A stretch of DNA of 64,000 nt from Ursus arctos (GCF_023065955.2 NW_026622974.1:32581718-32645717), one strand, 5' to 3'. Counted from the first letter of the stretch, positions 1 to 11,650 are shown. Numbers and translations are program-made. Notes: generated by a model not told the origin, from the sequence alone.

Positions 1-1127
1 ACCGGGCAGCAAACTGCCCTCAGCAGTTGTCTGCCTGATGTAAAGAGGCTAAACAAGGTTATTTTTAATGGGCCACATTTTGGCATCTGTTTGGAACTCA
101 GAGTCCAGCTGATGTAGAGCATTAAAAAGAATTCATTGTGAAGACTAGGCTCTCGTTTTTATATTAATCATTAAGTCCATGAATCTGTAATGGATATTTA
201 GTATTCCTCTCTTAAACTATATGCTTTGAGATGCTCTGTTCATTTTGAAAATTTTAAAATAAGCATGGGCCCGTTTTCTCTTGCTCTTTATTTATAAAAA
301 ACTCATCTAATAGTTGTAAACCCATCAATTCTTGGCCACTGACTTATTTCTCTGCTACTGTTTGTTCCTATACACGCTCTCTGTTTTGTAGACTTGCCAG
401 GTCTCCTTGCATTGTGCTGGTGTATTGTGCCTCTGCAGGGCTGGTTGAGCCTGAGAGCCATCCGGAGACAATTCTGACTCAACAAGCCTCTCCTACTCTG
501 GGGGGTTACAGAAGATATGTGACTGGCTACCCACAGAGACTTTGAGAACAGATAGCATGTGAAACTTTGAGGTGCTACCTGGCAGTACCCAGTGGTCACG
601 CAGCTTCAGACTGTGACCAGAGACCTATCCCTAACAGGGCTCCTTCTGCCTTCCACAGTCCCAGGCTTTATCTCAGATCCAGAATCAAGGGTAAAAGAAT
701 AAGTATCACTGAACTTGATCAAGTCTTTCACCTCATACTCATTTTCTAGCTCTTTCAGAAAAGGCGATTCTCTTCCAGGGCCCTCTCCACAAGTGTAGGG
801 CCCGAGAAGTAAGTCTCCCAGTTGGGAGTGCCTGTGGATCTACTGAATGGGAGGTAAACATCAACCCGTATCCTGATTTCTAGGGTGCTAGACGAGGAGA
901 GGAGACCCAGGCATTCATTAACAGGCCTGCTTCCTCCTTGTATCCAGCCTCGGGCTACCAAACAGTCTGGAGCTAAGGTGAGTGGTTTCCCTGGAGAACT
1001 GAGAGTAGCAGTACTTAAAATCTCAGCTAGCTAGAAGACAACTGCTCTGAAGACATGACATGTGCTAAATGTTCAGCTTCGCTTGGAAAAACTTTCATAA
1101 ACTTATATAGATGTCCACATGTACCTC
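1..1127. other. single-copy DNA, no gene recognised
   Basis: No repeat family, RNA gene or coding exon is recognisable here. Open frames of 60-98 codons exist on both strands, but none has a recognisable domain or convincing splice flanks. The region could be intergenic or intronic. Confidence 0.5.
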
Positions 1128-1134
1128 AGTTTCT

Positions 1135-1335
1135 TTTTTTTTTTTTAAAGATTTTATTTATTTATTCGACAGAGAGAGAGAGAGCCATCGAGAGAGGGAA
1201 CACAAGCAGGGGGAGTGGGAGAGGAAGAAGCAGGCTCCTAGCGGAGGAGCCTGATGTGGGGCTCGATCCCAGAATGCCGGGATCACGCCCTGAGCCGAAG
1301 GCAGACGCTTAACTGCTGTGCCACCCAGGCACCCC
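1135..1335 (-). mobile_element. young CAN-type SINE, minus strand
   Basis: On the plus strand it reads as a T-run, then AAAGATTTTATTTATTTATT, a GA-rich middle and GAGCCTGATGTGGGGCTCGA, ending in GCCACCCAGGCACCCC, which is the reversed tRNA-derived head. The target duplication AGTTTCTT occurs at 1128-1135 and again at 1337-1344. It is full length at about 200 bp. The conserved head and tail place it in the young subfamily shared with the copies near 27.8, 55.5 and 63.9 kb. Confidence 0.95.
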
Positions 1336-1344
1336 TAGTTTCTT

Positions 1345-2760
1345 CTAAGTTAAAGGTTGATGTCAAAAGTCTTTTTTTTTTCATTTTTTTAAAATTGTCT
1401 GGTGTTTGTTCCTGACATTTAATTATGAGTTTTTAGTTACCCTAAAGAAAATCTGCTTAGATTTCAAATACTAGCACGATTAATGCCCCTTGCTTCATGA
1501 AGTCTTGGGCACACGAACCTCACAGCAAAACCGGTGGAGAACCACCAGCTTTCCCACAATGACATGCGGTTTCTGCTGGGATGACAAGAAATGCTTTTTT
1601 ATATTTGAAGAGTCATTGGTCATGCAGATCCTAGAACACCGAAAAGGGAAAAAGTCATGGCTACTTTTGAAGGAATGAAGTAATGGTTGAAAAGATGGCT
1701 CAGGGAAAGAAATATATTTTTAAAATGTGGGGTTACTGCAGAGTTTTGCTGAACGCCAGGAGCTTCGGAACGGGCAAACCATTTTTACTTCTGTGTTAAG
1801 ACATGCTCTGGGAACAAAACAGACATTGTGTGGGGAAGCTGCAGGACAGTTTGATTCACTTTCTTTTCTAGGACAAAAGGCTACCATTTACCGCAAAATC
1901 CTCAGGAGCCTACTCAAAATTGAGCGACTCAGGCGGTGATATTTATTCCATTTGAATTCCATTTGAGTTTATTGATTCCTTCATCTGGGAAATAAACAAT
2001 CAAGAAGAAACAGGGGGCAGCTGTGGAGGCAGTAACCCCAGTCTTCCAGGTCTTTGCTGTAAATCATAGGAAGGGATATGGTCTAAATTGCTCCCATTCG
2101 TAAATGCTTCCAGGCTGTCTCTTATGTGAAAAATGACTTATCTTCTAACTCAGTTTTCTGTCTTTCATTAAGCTACGACAGCCTAGTGGCTAGCAATAAA
2201 GAAAATTGTACTAAACAATTGGAAAAAATTTTCCCAGGAGTCTAGCTAAATGAAAATATGTTGAGTTTTATAATCAGCATGAGCTGAGAATGGTGTTCTT
2301 ATTATCTGCGAGGTGGTCTTTTGGACCGTGCAGACCTGGAACGCCAGCACTTGCTGGGAACCCATAGCTGTAGGGAAGACAGCTATGATTAATGATTCAC
2401 AGCACCCCAGGTACACGGAACAAGAAGTTCACTTGCATTTCCGTTTACAAAACAAAATATATCTGGCAATAAATAATGCCTTCAACCTTGATTTTTTTTC
2501 CAGACTAATCTGATTCATTAATCAAACTAAGCCATTATTCTAAACCCCAAGGCTTAATATGCTACAAAAAAGTTCCCACGTACACAGAGGGAGGATTGAT
2601 TTGTGTTTGCGGTGGGAGAAAAGAGGGATAGTCTTGTTTCCTTTATTTCTCCAAAGTTTGCTGTTTAAAACACATATAAAATGTATTATTTAAAACCCTG
2701 TTTCTGGAGCTAACAACACCTGATTGTTATTCAAATAGATACTGATATGCAAAGGCCACA
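1345..2760. other. single-copy DNA, no gene recognised
   Basis: AT-rich sequence with no recognised repeat, exon or RNA gene. Open frames at 1490-1678, 1727-1939 and 2313-2513 are short and lack domain features. A polypyrimidine tract ending TTTTTTTTCCAG lies at about 2492-2503 but no plausible exon follows it. Confidence 0.45.
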
Positions 2761-2761
2761 G

Positions 2762-3124
2762 CTCTGGTTTGAAAGCTTGTGTCCCCTCCCCCCATAAATT
2801 CATACAAAAAATCCTAACCCCTAAGGTGATGGTGTTAGGAGGTGAGACCTTTGGGTGATTAGGTCATCATTAGGTCAGGAGAGCTCTGCTTCCATGAATG
2901 GGATTGGTGCTCTTATAAAAGGGGCTCCAGAGAGATTCCTCGCTTCCTTCTACCGTGTGAGGAAACAAGGAGAAGTCTGCATCCCAGACAAAGGCTCTCA
3001 CTCAACCATGCTGGCACCCTGAGCTGCGACTTCCAGTCTCCAGAATTCTGAGAAATAAACTTTTGTTGTTTACAAGCCACTCAGTCAATGGTATTTTGTT
3101 ATAATAGCCTGAACAGATTAAGAC
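2762..3124 (+). mobile_element. MST/MLT1-type solo LTR (ERVL-MaLR)
   Basis: Shows the ordered landmarks of this family: GTGTCCCCTCC near the 5' end, GGTGATGGTGTTAGGAGGTG, ATGAATGGGATTGGTGCTCT, then TATAAAAGGGGCTCCAGAGA, GAGAAATAAAC (poly(A)-signal region) and a 3' end running into GCCTGAACAGATTAAGACAG. No internal retroviral sequence adjoins it, so it is most simply a solo LTR left by recombination between two LTRs. Its divergence from the family pattern indicates an old insertion. Confidence 0.88.
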
Positions 3125-3419
3125 AGCTACACTCAGAAACTGTAGAGAAAGCCATTGTTTCCATTTATAAGCATGTGAAGACAGAAGGGGTGGGGTGAGC
3201 CCACCTGAGAATTGAACAGCCTAACACAGGACACCTGGGATATCTCACTCCAGCTGAAGTGAAAAGGACTCTGAAATCTTCCTATTTTCTTGGCCGAATC
3301 AAATGTTGTCTTACATATTTTTACTCTCTTCACAATTTTAATTTCATCCCTTTACCCTAGGAACTATTCCTTGTGGTGTAAGAAATTTCTAATGGCCAAA
3401 TTGTTTTAAGAATCATTAA

Positions 3420-3960
3420 ATTTGGCAACATGTATAAACAATCTTAAGTACTTTTGTAACTCTCAGTCCAGTCATTCCACTTCTAGTAATCTGTACTAAG
3501 AAACTAAACGGACTTAAGGTTAAGTTAGTGTGTGTGGGCGCGTGCATCTCAAGATGTTTATCGCAGCATTCTGAGTACACAAAAAAGTTAAAATACAATG
3601 ATAAAGTTTTTACTTTTCAAATCAGTTTTTAAATAAGATCTTAAAAACTATAAACTAGAATATTAAACCCTTACAAAAATTGTATTAGAACCTATTTAGA
3701 AAAAGTCTGGCTCCTTTAACTGTAAAAATCCATAATGTAAAACTGTTACAAAATTAACTATATGTGAATCTTAATATACTTGTAATATATTTGCAAATAG
3801 TATGTATTTTTTTTTTAATCAGAGGAATTATATCAGAGTGTTAAACTCGATTTTCTCTGGGTGGTGAAATTCTGAATAATTTAAAATTTGTTTCTCTTTT
3901 CACTATTTTCTAAGTTTTGTCTTTTATTTATTATCAGGGGAAAAAAGTATAAAAAATAAA
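3420..3960 (+). mobile_element. ancient LINE-1 (L1M/HAL1-like) 3' region remnant
   Basis: The segment runs from CATTCCACTTCTAGTAATCT and ATGTTTATCGCAGCATTCTG to a degraded 3' UTR-like part with GGGTGGTGAAATTCTG and TTTTCTAAGTTTTG. This order matches the last part of ORF2 and the 3' UTR of old mammalian L1 elements in plus orientation. No reading frame survives. Confidence 0.6.
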
Positions 3961-4245
3961 TTAAGCCAGTGGGTACAACCATAGAATGTGAATGCTTTTT
4001 ACATAATTATCATACACTTCATGCAGCCTACTATTTACAAGACTATGTAAAGGTTTCTCAGTCTTTTTGTTTTACTAAGAGAGAAACTTAACTGTTTCCT
4101 GGCTTTCAATTTTCCTACTGTACTTTCAGGTTTCTCACCTGGAATGGAGATTGAGGGTAATATATCGCCATCCCTGAATTTAAATGAGACATCAAAAAAA
4201 CAAGAAACCCTGAAACAGGTCACTAGAGTCAAGAAATTAAGACAC

Positions 4246-4461
4246 GGAGAGCCTGGGTGGCTCAGTCATTAAGCATCTGCCTTCGGCTCAGGTCATGATT
4301 CCAGAGTCCTGGGATCGAGCCCCATAGTGAGCCCCACAGCGGTCTCCCTGCTCAGCGGGAGGCTTGCTTCTCTTTCTCCCTCTCCCACTCCCACTCCCCC
4401 TGCTTGGGTTCCCTCTCTTGCTGTCTGTCAAATATATCTCAAAAAAAAAAAAAAGAAAGAA
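4246..4461 (+). mobile_element. CAN-type SINE, plus strand
   Basis: Head GCCTGGGTGGCTCAGTCATT, then CTTCGGCTCAGGTCATGATT, the pyrimidine-rich middle and an A-rich tail. The 15-bp target duplication AAGAAATTAAGACAC (4231-4245) and AAGAAATGAAGACAC (4462-4476) differs by one base. The terminal GGGGC of the head is altered to GGAGA. Confidence 0.95.
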
Positions 4462-4630
4462 AAGAAATGAAGACACATTAAAAAATGATTACATCTCAGT
4501 AAGTTAGGAATAGAGTGGAAATTCCTCAACTTGATGAATAATAACCTCAAAAACCTACAGCTAACATGATACTTAATGGCAATAATCTAGAAGCTTTCCT
4601 GCTAAGATAAAGAAAAGACAAGACAAGGAT

Positions 4631-5000
4631 GTGAATGGAGCTAGAGAGTATAATGCTAAGTGAAATAAGTCAGAGAAAGACAAATACCATATGATTTCAT
4701 TCATATGTGGAATTTAAGAAACAAAACAAGTAAGCAAAGGGAAAAAAAGAGAGAGAGAAGGAGAGATAGAAAGAGGGGCAAACCAAGAAACATTCTTAAC
4801 TGTAGAGAGCAAAGTGATGGTTACCAGAAGGGAGGGAAGTAAGGGGATGGGTTAAATAGGCAATGGGGATTAAGTGAGTACTTATTGTGATGAGCACCAG
4901 GTGTTGCATGGAAGTGCTGAATCACGAAATTGTACACCTGAATCTAATGTTACACTGTATGCTAACTAACTGGAATTTAAATAAAAACTTAAAAAAAAAA
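4631..5000 (+). mobile_element. nested LINE-1 3' end inserted in an older L1
   Basis: Starts at GTGAATGGAGCTAGAGAGTA, continues with AAGTGAAATAAGTCAGAGAA, the purine-rich 3' UTR block (4741-4790), GATGAGCACCAGGTGTTGCA and the terminus GAATTTAAATAAAAACTT plus an A-run. The host L1 string AAGACAAGACAAGGATG before the insert (about 4614-4630) recurs after the A-run as AAGAACAAGACAAGGATG (about 4999-5016). This gives a target duplication and shows target-primed insertion of a 5'-truncated copy. Confidence 0.92.
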
Positions 5001-5035
5001 GAACAAGACAAGGATGTCCCCTCTCGCCGGTCCTT

Positions 5036-5580
5036 TTCTTTTTTTTCCAAATTTTTATTTAAATTATAGGTAGTTAACATATAGTGTAATACTGGTTTCA
5101 GGAGTAGAATTTTAATGATTCATCACATACTTATAACACCCAGTGTTCATCGCAACAGTGCCCTCCTTAATATCCATCACCCATTTAGCCCATGCTCCAC
5201 CCACCTCCCTCCATCAAACCTCAGTTTGTTCTGGTTTTCTTCCCTCTCTTTTTTTTCTTTCCTATATGTTCATTGTTTTCCCTAAATTGTTTTTCCATTG
5301 TGTTTCCTAAATTCCACACATGAGTGAAGTCATATAGTATTTATCTTTCTCTGACTGTCTTATTTCACCAGCATAATACATACTAGCTCCCTCCATGTCA
5401 TTGTAAATGGCAAGACTTCATTTTTGATGGCTGAGTAATATTCCACTGGATATATATCACATCTTCTTTATCCACATCAGTCAATTGACATGGGAGCTCT
5501 TTCCATAGTTCAGCTATTGTTGATAATACTGCTATAAACATTGGGGTACCTGTATCCCTTCAAATCTGTATTTTTGTATC
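5036..5580 (-). mobile_element. second nested LINE-1 3' end, minus strand
   Basis: Begins with TTTTTTCCAAATTTTTATTT, the reverse complement of the carnivoran L1 terminus. It runs back through ACACCCAGTGTTCATCGCAA, TTCTCTGACTGTCTTATTTC and TGGCTGAGTAATATTCCACT to TAAACATTGGGGTACCTGTA. The host L1 reading resumes immediately after it (about 5585). The flanks CCCCTCTCGCC and CCTTTCACTAC may be a decayed target duplication. Confidence 0.85.
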
Positions 5581-7104
5581 CTTTCACTACTGCTTTTCAA
5601 CATTATACTGGAAGTCCTTGATAATGCAAGAAGACAAGAAAAGGAAGTAAAAGATTGACGGTTTGGGAAAAAGAAATGAAACTGTCTTTTTAATAAAAAG
5701 ATTGTCTATGTAAAAAATCCAAAAGAATCAACAAAAAAACTCCTGGAGCTAATAGAAGATTACAGCAAGTTTGCAGGATACAAGGTTAATATACAAAAGT
5801 AAATCGCCTTCCTATATACCAGTGATGAACAAATGGATTTCAAATTAAAAACACAATGCCATTTACATTAGCGCCCCCCAAAATGAAATCCTTAAGTATA
5901 AATCTAACAAAATATATATAAGATCTATATGAGGAAAACTATAAAACTCTGATGAAAGAAATGAAAGAATAAATAGAAAGACAGTCTGTGTTCATGGGTA
6001 GGAAGATTCAAATTTGTCAAGATGCTAGTTCCTCCCAGTTTGATCCATAGATTTGATACAGTCCCAACTGAAACCCCAGCAAATTATTTTGTGGATACTG
6101 AAAAACTGATTTTAAGGTTTATATGGAGAGACATAAGACCCAGAATAGCAACACAGTATTGAAGGAGAAGAACAAAGTTGAAAAACTACCCAACTCCAAA
6201 ATTTACTAAAAAGCTACCATAATAAAATGTGGTATTAGCAAAAGAATAGACAAATGTATCATGAAACACAATAGAGGGCCCAGAAATAGACCCACATGAA
6301 TATTGCCAACTGATCTTTGACAAAGGATTGGATCTAGACACAGACTTCAAGCTTTCACAAAAATTAACTCAAAATAGGTCATAGACCTGAATGTAAAACA
6401 CAAAAGTATAAAACTCCTAGAATGTAACATGGAAGAAAATCTAGATGACCCTGGATTTGGTGATGACTTTTTAGTTACAACACCACGAAAGAAATAATTG
6501 GTAAGGTGGACTTCACTAAAATTTCAGACTTCTACTCTATAAAAGACACTTCTACTCTGCAAAAGAATGAGAAAACAAGCTATGGATTGGAAGAAAATAT
6601 TTTCAAAAGACATATTTGATAAAGAACTGTTATCTAAAATATAAAATTAATTCTTAAAACTTAATAAGAAAATGAACAACCCAATTTTTAAAATCGGCAA
6701 AAGAACTGATAGATATTACAGGAATATATACAGGAAGGTATACAGATGACAAATAAACAATGAAAAGATACTCAAGATTATATGTCATTAAGGAATTGCA
6801 AATTCAAACAACAGTGAGATACCACTACAGACCTATTAGAATGGCCAAAATCCAAAACACTGACAACACCAAACATTGGCAAAGGTGTGGAACAACAGGA
6901 ACTCATTCATTGGTAGTGGGAATGCAAAATGATACAGCCACTTTGGAAGACAGTTTGGTAATTTTTTACAAATGAGCTGAAAACATATTCTCACAAAAAC
7001 CTGCACACAGAAGTGTATAGCCACTTTTATTCATAATTGCCAAACTTGGAAGCAACTCAGGTGTTCTTCAGTAGGTGAACTGGATAAATAAACTGCAGTT
7101 TATT

Positions 7105-7985
7105 TGCTAGTATTTTGATAAGGATTTTTGCATCTGTTTTCATCAAGGTTATTGGCCTGTAGCTTTCCTTTCTTGTGGTGTCTGTCTTTGTCTAACTTAG
7201 GTATCAGGGTAATACTGGCCTTGAGAAATGAGTTTGGTAGTATTTTCTCTTCTTTGGTTTTTTGGAAGAGTTTGAGAAGGATCAATGTTAATGCCTCTTT
7301 AAGTATTTGGGACACCTGGGTGGCACAGTCAGTTGGGCGTCTGACTCTTGGTTTCAGCTCGGGTCATGGTCTCAAGGTCATGGTCTCAGGGTCATGGGAT
7401 TGAGCCCCACACTGGGCTCTGTGCTCAGTGCAGAGTCTGCTTGAGACTCTCCCCCTCTTCCTCTGCCCCTCCTCCCAGCTCTCTCTCTGTGAAATAAAAA
7501 TAAATCTTTAAAAAAATACTTCTTTAAATATTTGGTAAAATTCACCAGTGAAACCATCTGGGCCTAAACTTTACTTTGCTGGAAGATTTTTTTATTATCT
7601 ACTCAATCTCCATACTAGTTATGAGTCTGTGTAGGCTTCCTATTTTTTCACGATTTGGTTTGGGTAGGTTTTATGTTTCCAGGAATTTATTCATTTCTTT
7701 TTGGTTATCCAGTTTGTTAGTGTATAATTGTTCACAGTAGTGTCTTACCATAGTTTTTATTTCTGTATCATCAGTTGTAATGTCTCTTCTTCCATTTCTC
7801 ATTTATTTGAATCTTTTTTTCTCTTTTTCTTAGTATAGCTTAGAGTTTGTCAACTTACAACTCTTAGTTTTGTTGATTTTTCTCTACTTTCAATTCTATT
7901 TATTTCTGTTCTAATCTTTGTAATTTCCTTCCTTCTGCCAACTTTGGGCATGGTTTGTTCTTCTTTCTCTAGCCTTTGAGGTATA
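7105..7985 (-). mobile_element. LINE-1 ORF2 fragment, endonuclease/RT boundary, minus strand
   Basis: On the minus strand a frame across 7100-7315 reads ILPNSFLKASITLIPK, typical of the start of the L1 reverse transcriptase domain. The rest (7536-7985) is L1 sequence from further upstream in ORF2. A SINE splits it at 7311-7518. It is truncated at both ends, and its right limit near 7985 is approximate. Confidence 0.82.
7311..7518 (+). mobile_element. CAN-type SINE inside an L1
   Basis: Head GACACCTGGGTGGCACAGTC, then TTGGTTTCAGCTCGGGTCAT, the pyrimidine-rich middle and tail GAAATAAAAATAAATCTTTA. The target duplication is CTCTTTAAGTATTTGG (7295-7310) and CTTCTTTAAATATTTGG (7519-7535). The GGTCATGGTCTCA segment is repeated in tandem inside the element. 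This resembles the older SINE form rather than the youngest one here. Confidence 0.95.
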
Positions 7986-8384
7986 AATTTAGCCAAGAGG
8001 AAGCCACTAGAACTGCCCTACCAAAATGGTAAACTCAAAGTAATGTTGCATCCCTGGAAGAGTAAAGGCACAGAGTGTCATCACCAAACACTTGAAAGAT
8101 TCCCTTAAAGGATGGCGATTTCCACAACATTCCCATTGAATTCATTTATTTTGCCTGCACAGAAAGCAGACAGCATTCAGGAAATGGTAGCACATTACCA
8201 TAATCAGGCAGTGACTCCAATGGCATCTGAAGTCCAGGTATGTTTTGTTATTAGAGCAAATCAATACATCCCTTGGCTCATAGTACACAGTTATTGAGCT
8301 TGTAACTGCATTTTTTTAAAAAATCTGTAACTATTAGTAAATATCATCAGGGACTCTTTGCTTTTGGATGGCAGGGCCAACAGC
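7986..8384. other. unassigned sequence between L1 and ERVL remnant
   Basis: No family recognised. The position next to the ERVL pol remnant makes more decayed retroviral sequence possible, but I see no diagnostic motif. A 61-codon frame at 8112-8297 has no recognisable domain. Confidence 0.35.
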
Positions 8385-8785
8385 ACAACTTCAAAGTCCT
8401 ACCTCAGAGCCATGCCAGTCTCTGGCGCTATGCCATTATCTACTCCTCAGAGACCCTAGTCACTTCATAGCACATCATAGCACATGGTCTCATTACATCA
8501 GTATCATCAGCCAGTTGGTGAGCAGCAAGTAACAACTACCCCAGGAAAACTGTTAATACACATGCAGGTCAAAGAGTGTAAAATAAATCCCTAAAAATAC
8601 AGGGGCCTGCTACCTCTATGAAGTTTCTAGAGGTCCACTGGTCTAGGACACATTGACATATCTTTTCTGAAGTGAAGGAAAATTGCTGCATCTGGGCCTC
8701 GTAAGGAAGTGACACAATGTCTAGTGGGTCTCTTTGGGTTTTGGAAATAAAATATACATCATTCGAGCATACCACTATAACCCAG
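8385..8785 (+). mobile_element. ERVL-like pol (reverse transcriptase) remnant, broken
   Basis: The plus strand carries a decayed ERVL-type pol segment. The clearest part is around 8620-8775, where one frame shows the short motif MKFLEVHWS and, further on, the region that follows the polymerase core in this family. In-frame stops interrupt it (for example at the TGA near 8652 and the TAA near 8702). No LTRs are recognised next to it. It is a very old endogenous retrovirus fossil with no coding capacity. Confidence 0.65.
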
Positions 8786-9018
8786 TTAACCTAACAACTA
8801 TAAATTTTTAGTGGAGTTGAGAAAGGAAAATGTTCTGCTACAGATCTAAATTTCTGTGTAAACTTTCCTGATGCTTGAGCTTGTATTGGTCAGGGTTCAA
8901 TCAGAGAAGCAGAACACTAGTATATACAAACATACATACATGTATATATTGTTCAATATAAATGCTATATCTACCCAAAGGGTAAAACTCTAAAGCTTCC
9001 AAAAAAAAAAAAAAATAG

Positions 9019-9757
9019 AAAATCCTTGTGACCTTAGAGATGGCAAATATTTCATTGAAGGACAAAAAGAAAATAATCATAAAATATATTCCATCAAAAT
9101 TCAAAGCTTCTATGCATCAAAAGGTGTCATGAAGATGACTAAAAAGCAAGCCACAATTGGGAGAAAATGTTTGTAATACAAATATCTCACCAAAGATTCA
9201 TACCAGAATATAGGAAGAATTCCTACTACTCAATAATAGAAAAACAAACCATTTTTTGAAAAACTGCAAAAATTGAAATAGACCCTTCACAAAACAAGTT
9301 ATATGATTATAGTTATACAAGTGGCCAATACACGTGAAAAGATGCTAAACATTGTTAGTCATCAGGGAAATGCAAATTAAAACCACAATGAGATACCAAT
9401 TCACACTAACTGGAATAGCTGAAGTTAAGAAGATGGACAATATTCGTTACAAATGTAACTCCTACATTGCTGCTGGGAATATATAAAGATAAAACTTCTT
9501 TGGAAAACAATTTGGTAGTTTAAACACATACTTAAACCGTATAATTTAACAATTCAACTCCTAGGTATTTAAGGAAATGAAAATATATTCATTAAAAAAC
9601 CTGTACAAGAATTCTCACAGCAACTCTTCCATAATAGTCAAAACCAAGCCAAACAAAATCAAACAAAACAACAATTAAGGAAGCTAAAGTCTAAATTATA
9701 TGCTGGTATATCCATACAGTGAAATTCTACTCAAAAACCACAAAAAATGAACTACTA
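9019..9757 (+). mobile_element. old LINE-1 ORF2 3' region, first part
   Basis: L1 ORF2-type sequence with GGGAAATGCAAATTAAAACC, ACAATGAGATACCAATTCAC and TATGCTGGTATATCCATACA. It is degraded, with no long open frame. It is interrupted at about 9757 by an LTR-like element and resumes at 10318. An A-run at 9001-9015 lies just upstream. Confidence 0.85.
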
Positions 9758-10317
9758 TGTATCAGTTATCTGGTGCTCTGTAACAAACCACCTCAAAATG
9801 TAGTGACCGAAAACAACAAAAATTTATTATTTCTCACAGTTTTGTAGGTTGACAGAGTGGTTCTTTTGCTGGTCTTCCTAGGCTCACTCTTGCATCTGTA
9901 TTCGGGTATTGCCTAAACTGGGCTGAAAAGATCCAAGATAACTCCATCCACATGTCTGAGGCTCTGGGGCTGGCTGTGGGCTAAAGGCGCATTAGCAGTA
10001 CTCCATGCGGCCAGATGCCCTTAACCTCTAGGGTTCCTTTTTCTCTGTCTCATCAAGACAGCCTAGACTTCTTTATATGGATGCCGGGTTCCAAAATTTA
10101 AAGTGGAAGCTATCAGTTTTCTTAAGGCTTGGAGTCAGAGGTCCAAGTCAAAAGTCAGAACTCAAAGGATATCACTTCCAATCAAGTCACAAAAGCATCC
10201 CAGTTTCATGGGGTTGGAAATAGACCTTATCTCTTGATGGGAAGAGTAGCAATATTACATTGCAAAGAGACAAGGTGACAGAAAAATGTGATTCACTGAG
10301 AGGGTATTTTCACCAAT
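9758..10317 (-). mobile_element. MaLR-like LTR inserted in an L1
   Basis: Starts with GTTATCTGGTGCTCTGTAAC, then AAAACAACAAAAATTTATTATTTCTCACAG, the usual reversed 3' end of MLT1-type and related LTRs. Further landmarks are GACTTCTTTATATGGATGCC and CTTATCTCTTGATGGGAAGA. The flanking L1 is continuous across it (9019-9757 and 10318-10610). The exact LTR family is uncertain. Confidence 0.6.
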
Positions 10318-10610
10318 ATAACATCATGATACATACAGCAACATACATTACTCTCAAAAACAATACTTTAACTGAAAGAAAACATTCACAAGAGTAAACA
10401 GCGTATTATTCCATTTATATAAAATTCTAGAACAGGGAAAATTAAGCTATGGGGCAGAAATCTGAATACTAGTTGCATCTGGTCATGGCGATAGGAGTGG
10501 AAAGGCTGACTGAAAATTGGGACAAAGAAGCTTTCCATAGTGATGGAAATGTGCTATGAATTTTAGGTTATCTTCATTGAATTTAGTTTTTCATGTGAAA
10601 TCAGCATATC
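10318..10610 (+). mobile_element. old LINE-1 3' UTR, second part
   Basis: Continues the interrupted L1 with ATACATACAGCAACATACAT, CATTTATATAAAATTCTAGA and a degraded 3' UTR. This matches the order of old L1 3' ends, so it belongs to the same insertion as 9019-9757. Confidence 0.75.
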
Positions 10611-11650
10611 ATACAAATCTTTCTTCTTTATTCATATAATTCATTCTTCTTCATTATTTAGATTAGCAAATAACTGAATATCCTATATATTACTATCAGA
10701 AGTTTACCTCTTCGTGAATTATTGCTTTTATTGTGCTCTGAAAACTTTTTGTTACAATTTGCTTCTCAGTGCCCCAAAATATGTCTATTTATTTCCTTCC
10801 TAGTTCTTCCTTATTGCCTTTCTTATAGCCCATCAACTTTTGAGCACAAAATCTATAGAAAAAGTGAGAAATGACTTAAAGAGGGTTCATCCCCCAAATT
10901 TTGATATAACTAGAGGAAGTAAGTTAATAAGTAAATCTTTGTACATAATTCGAATGAACAGAAAATCAGTTTTTTTCCTTTTACCACCAAACAAACTTTT
11001 TTAAAGGAGACTTTTTACTATATATAAAAGTGAATAGATCAGTATAGCGAACTCCTTACCCAACCCTAGCAAACAAAAGCAGTCCAGTCTTGCCCCATCT
11101 GTACCCCTAGCCCCCGTGCTATTAGGGATGGACCATCTTGTTACACTTACTTTCCAAAAATAACTAAGACAGCATGTGTGTTTAATTTACTCCATTAACT
11201 AGAAGAACCTGAAAAGAAAGCAAAACTGTTGTTAAAATACCAAGGTAATTAATAACTTCTGGTCCTGAGAGGCAACTTTTTATCTGATGAGATGAAGAGA
11301 AGGAGCAATATGTTACATATTCATGTTTTTAAAGAGTTCACACAGCTCCCAGTCCTTATCTCATAACTGCTATGTTGCCATACAACTGATGGCAAATGTT
11401 TTTCAAATGACAGGCTGCAATTGTCCAGAACATATTTTATGTTATAGAAGAAACTCACAAAGAAAAGATTTTCATTTGGGGAAAAAAAAAGAAAAGAAAA
11501 AGCTTAGAGCTGCTCATAAGGTTTCCTTTTGTAACACTTTCACATCATTATCACAAGTGATCAGAACATGTCCTATCCAGTGCAAAATCTATGTCAGTGG
11601 AGTAGTATGTGGTGTCTGATTTACCTAACAATTCATTTCATACATATTCT
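10611..11650. other. mostly single-copy DNA with a possible old L1-like piece
   Basis: No gene recognised. About 10985-11130 (GAACTCCTTACCCAACCCTA, then GCCCCATCTGTACCCCTAGC) resembles the ancient repeat seen at 47880-48075. The 98-codon frame at 11323-11619 has no domain features. Confidence 0.4.

Larger units (their letters stand above)
4480..7104 (+). mobile_element. old LINE-1, ORF2 to 3' region, broken by two later L1 insertions
   Basis: ORF2-type sequence begins near CAGTAAGTTAGGAATAGAGT and AACCTACAGCTAACATGATA. It is interrupted at 4631-5000 and 5036-5580, then resumes at CTTTTCAACATTATACTGGA and continues through ATGGCCAAAATCCAAAACAC and CAGCCACTTTGGAAGACAGT. It covers late reverse transcriptase through the C-terminal part of ORF2, with many stops and frameshifts. 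The 5' half and the true 3' end are missing. The junction at 7104/7105 abuts an L1 segment of opposite orientation. Confidence 0.88.

Noticed and set aside
4741..4790. Purine-rich GA tract as an independent microsatellite
   Set aside because: It is the normal purine-rich block of a carnivoran L1 3' UTR.
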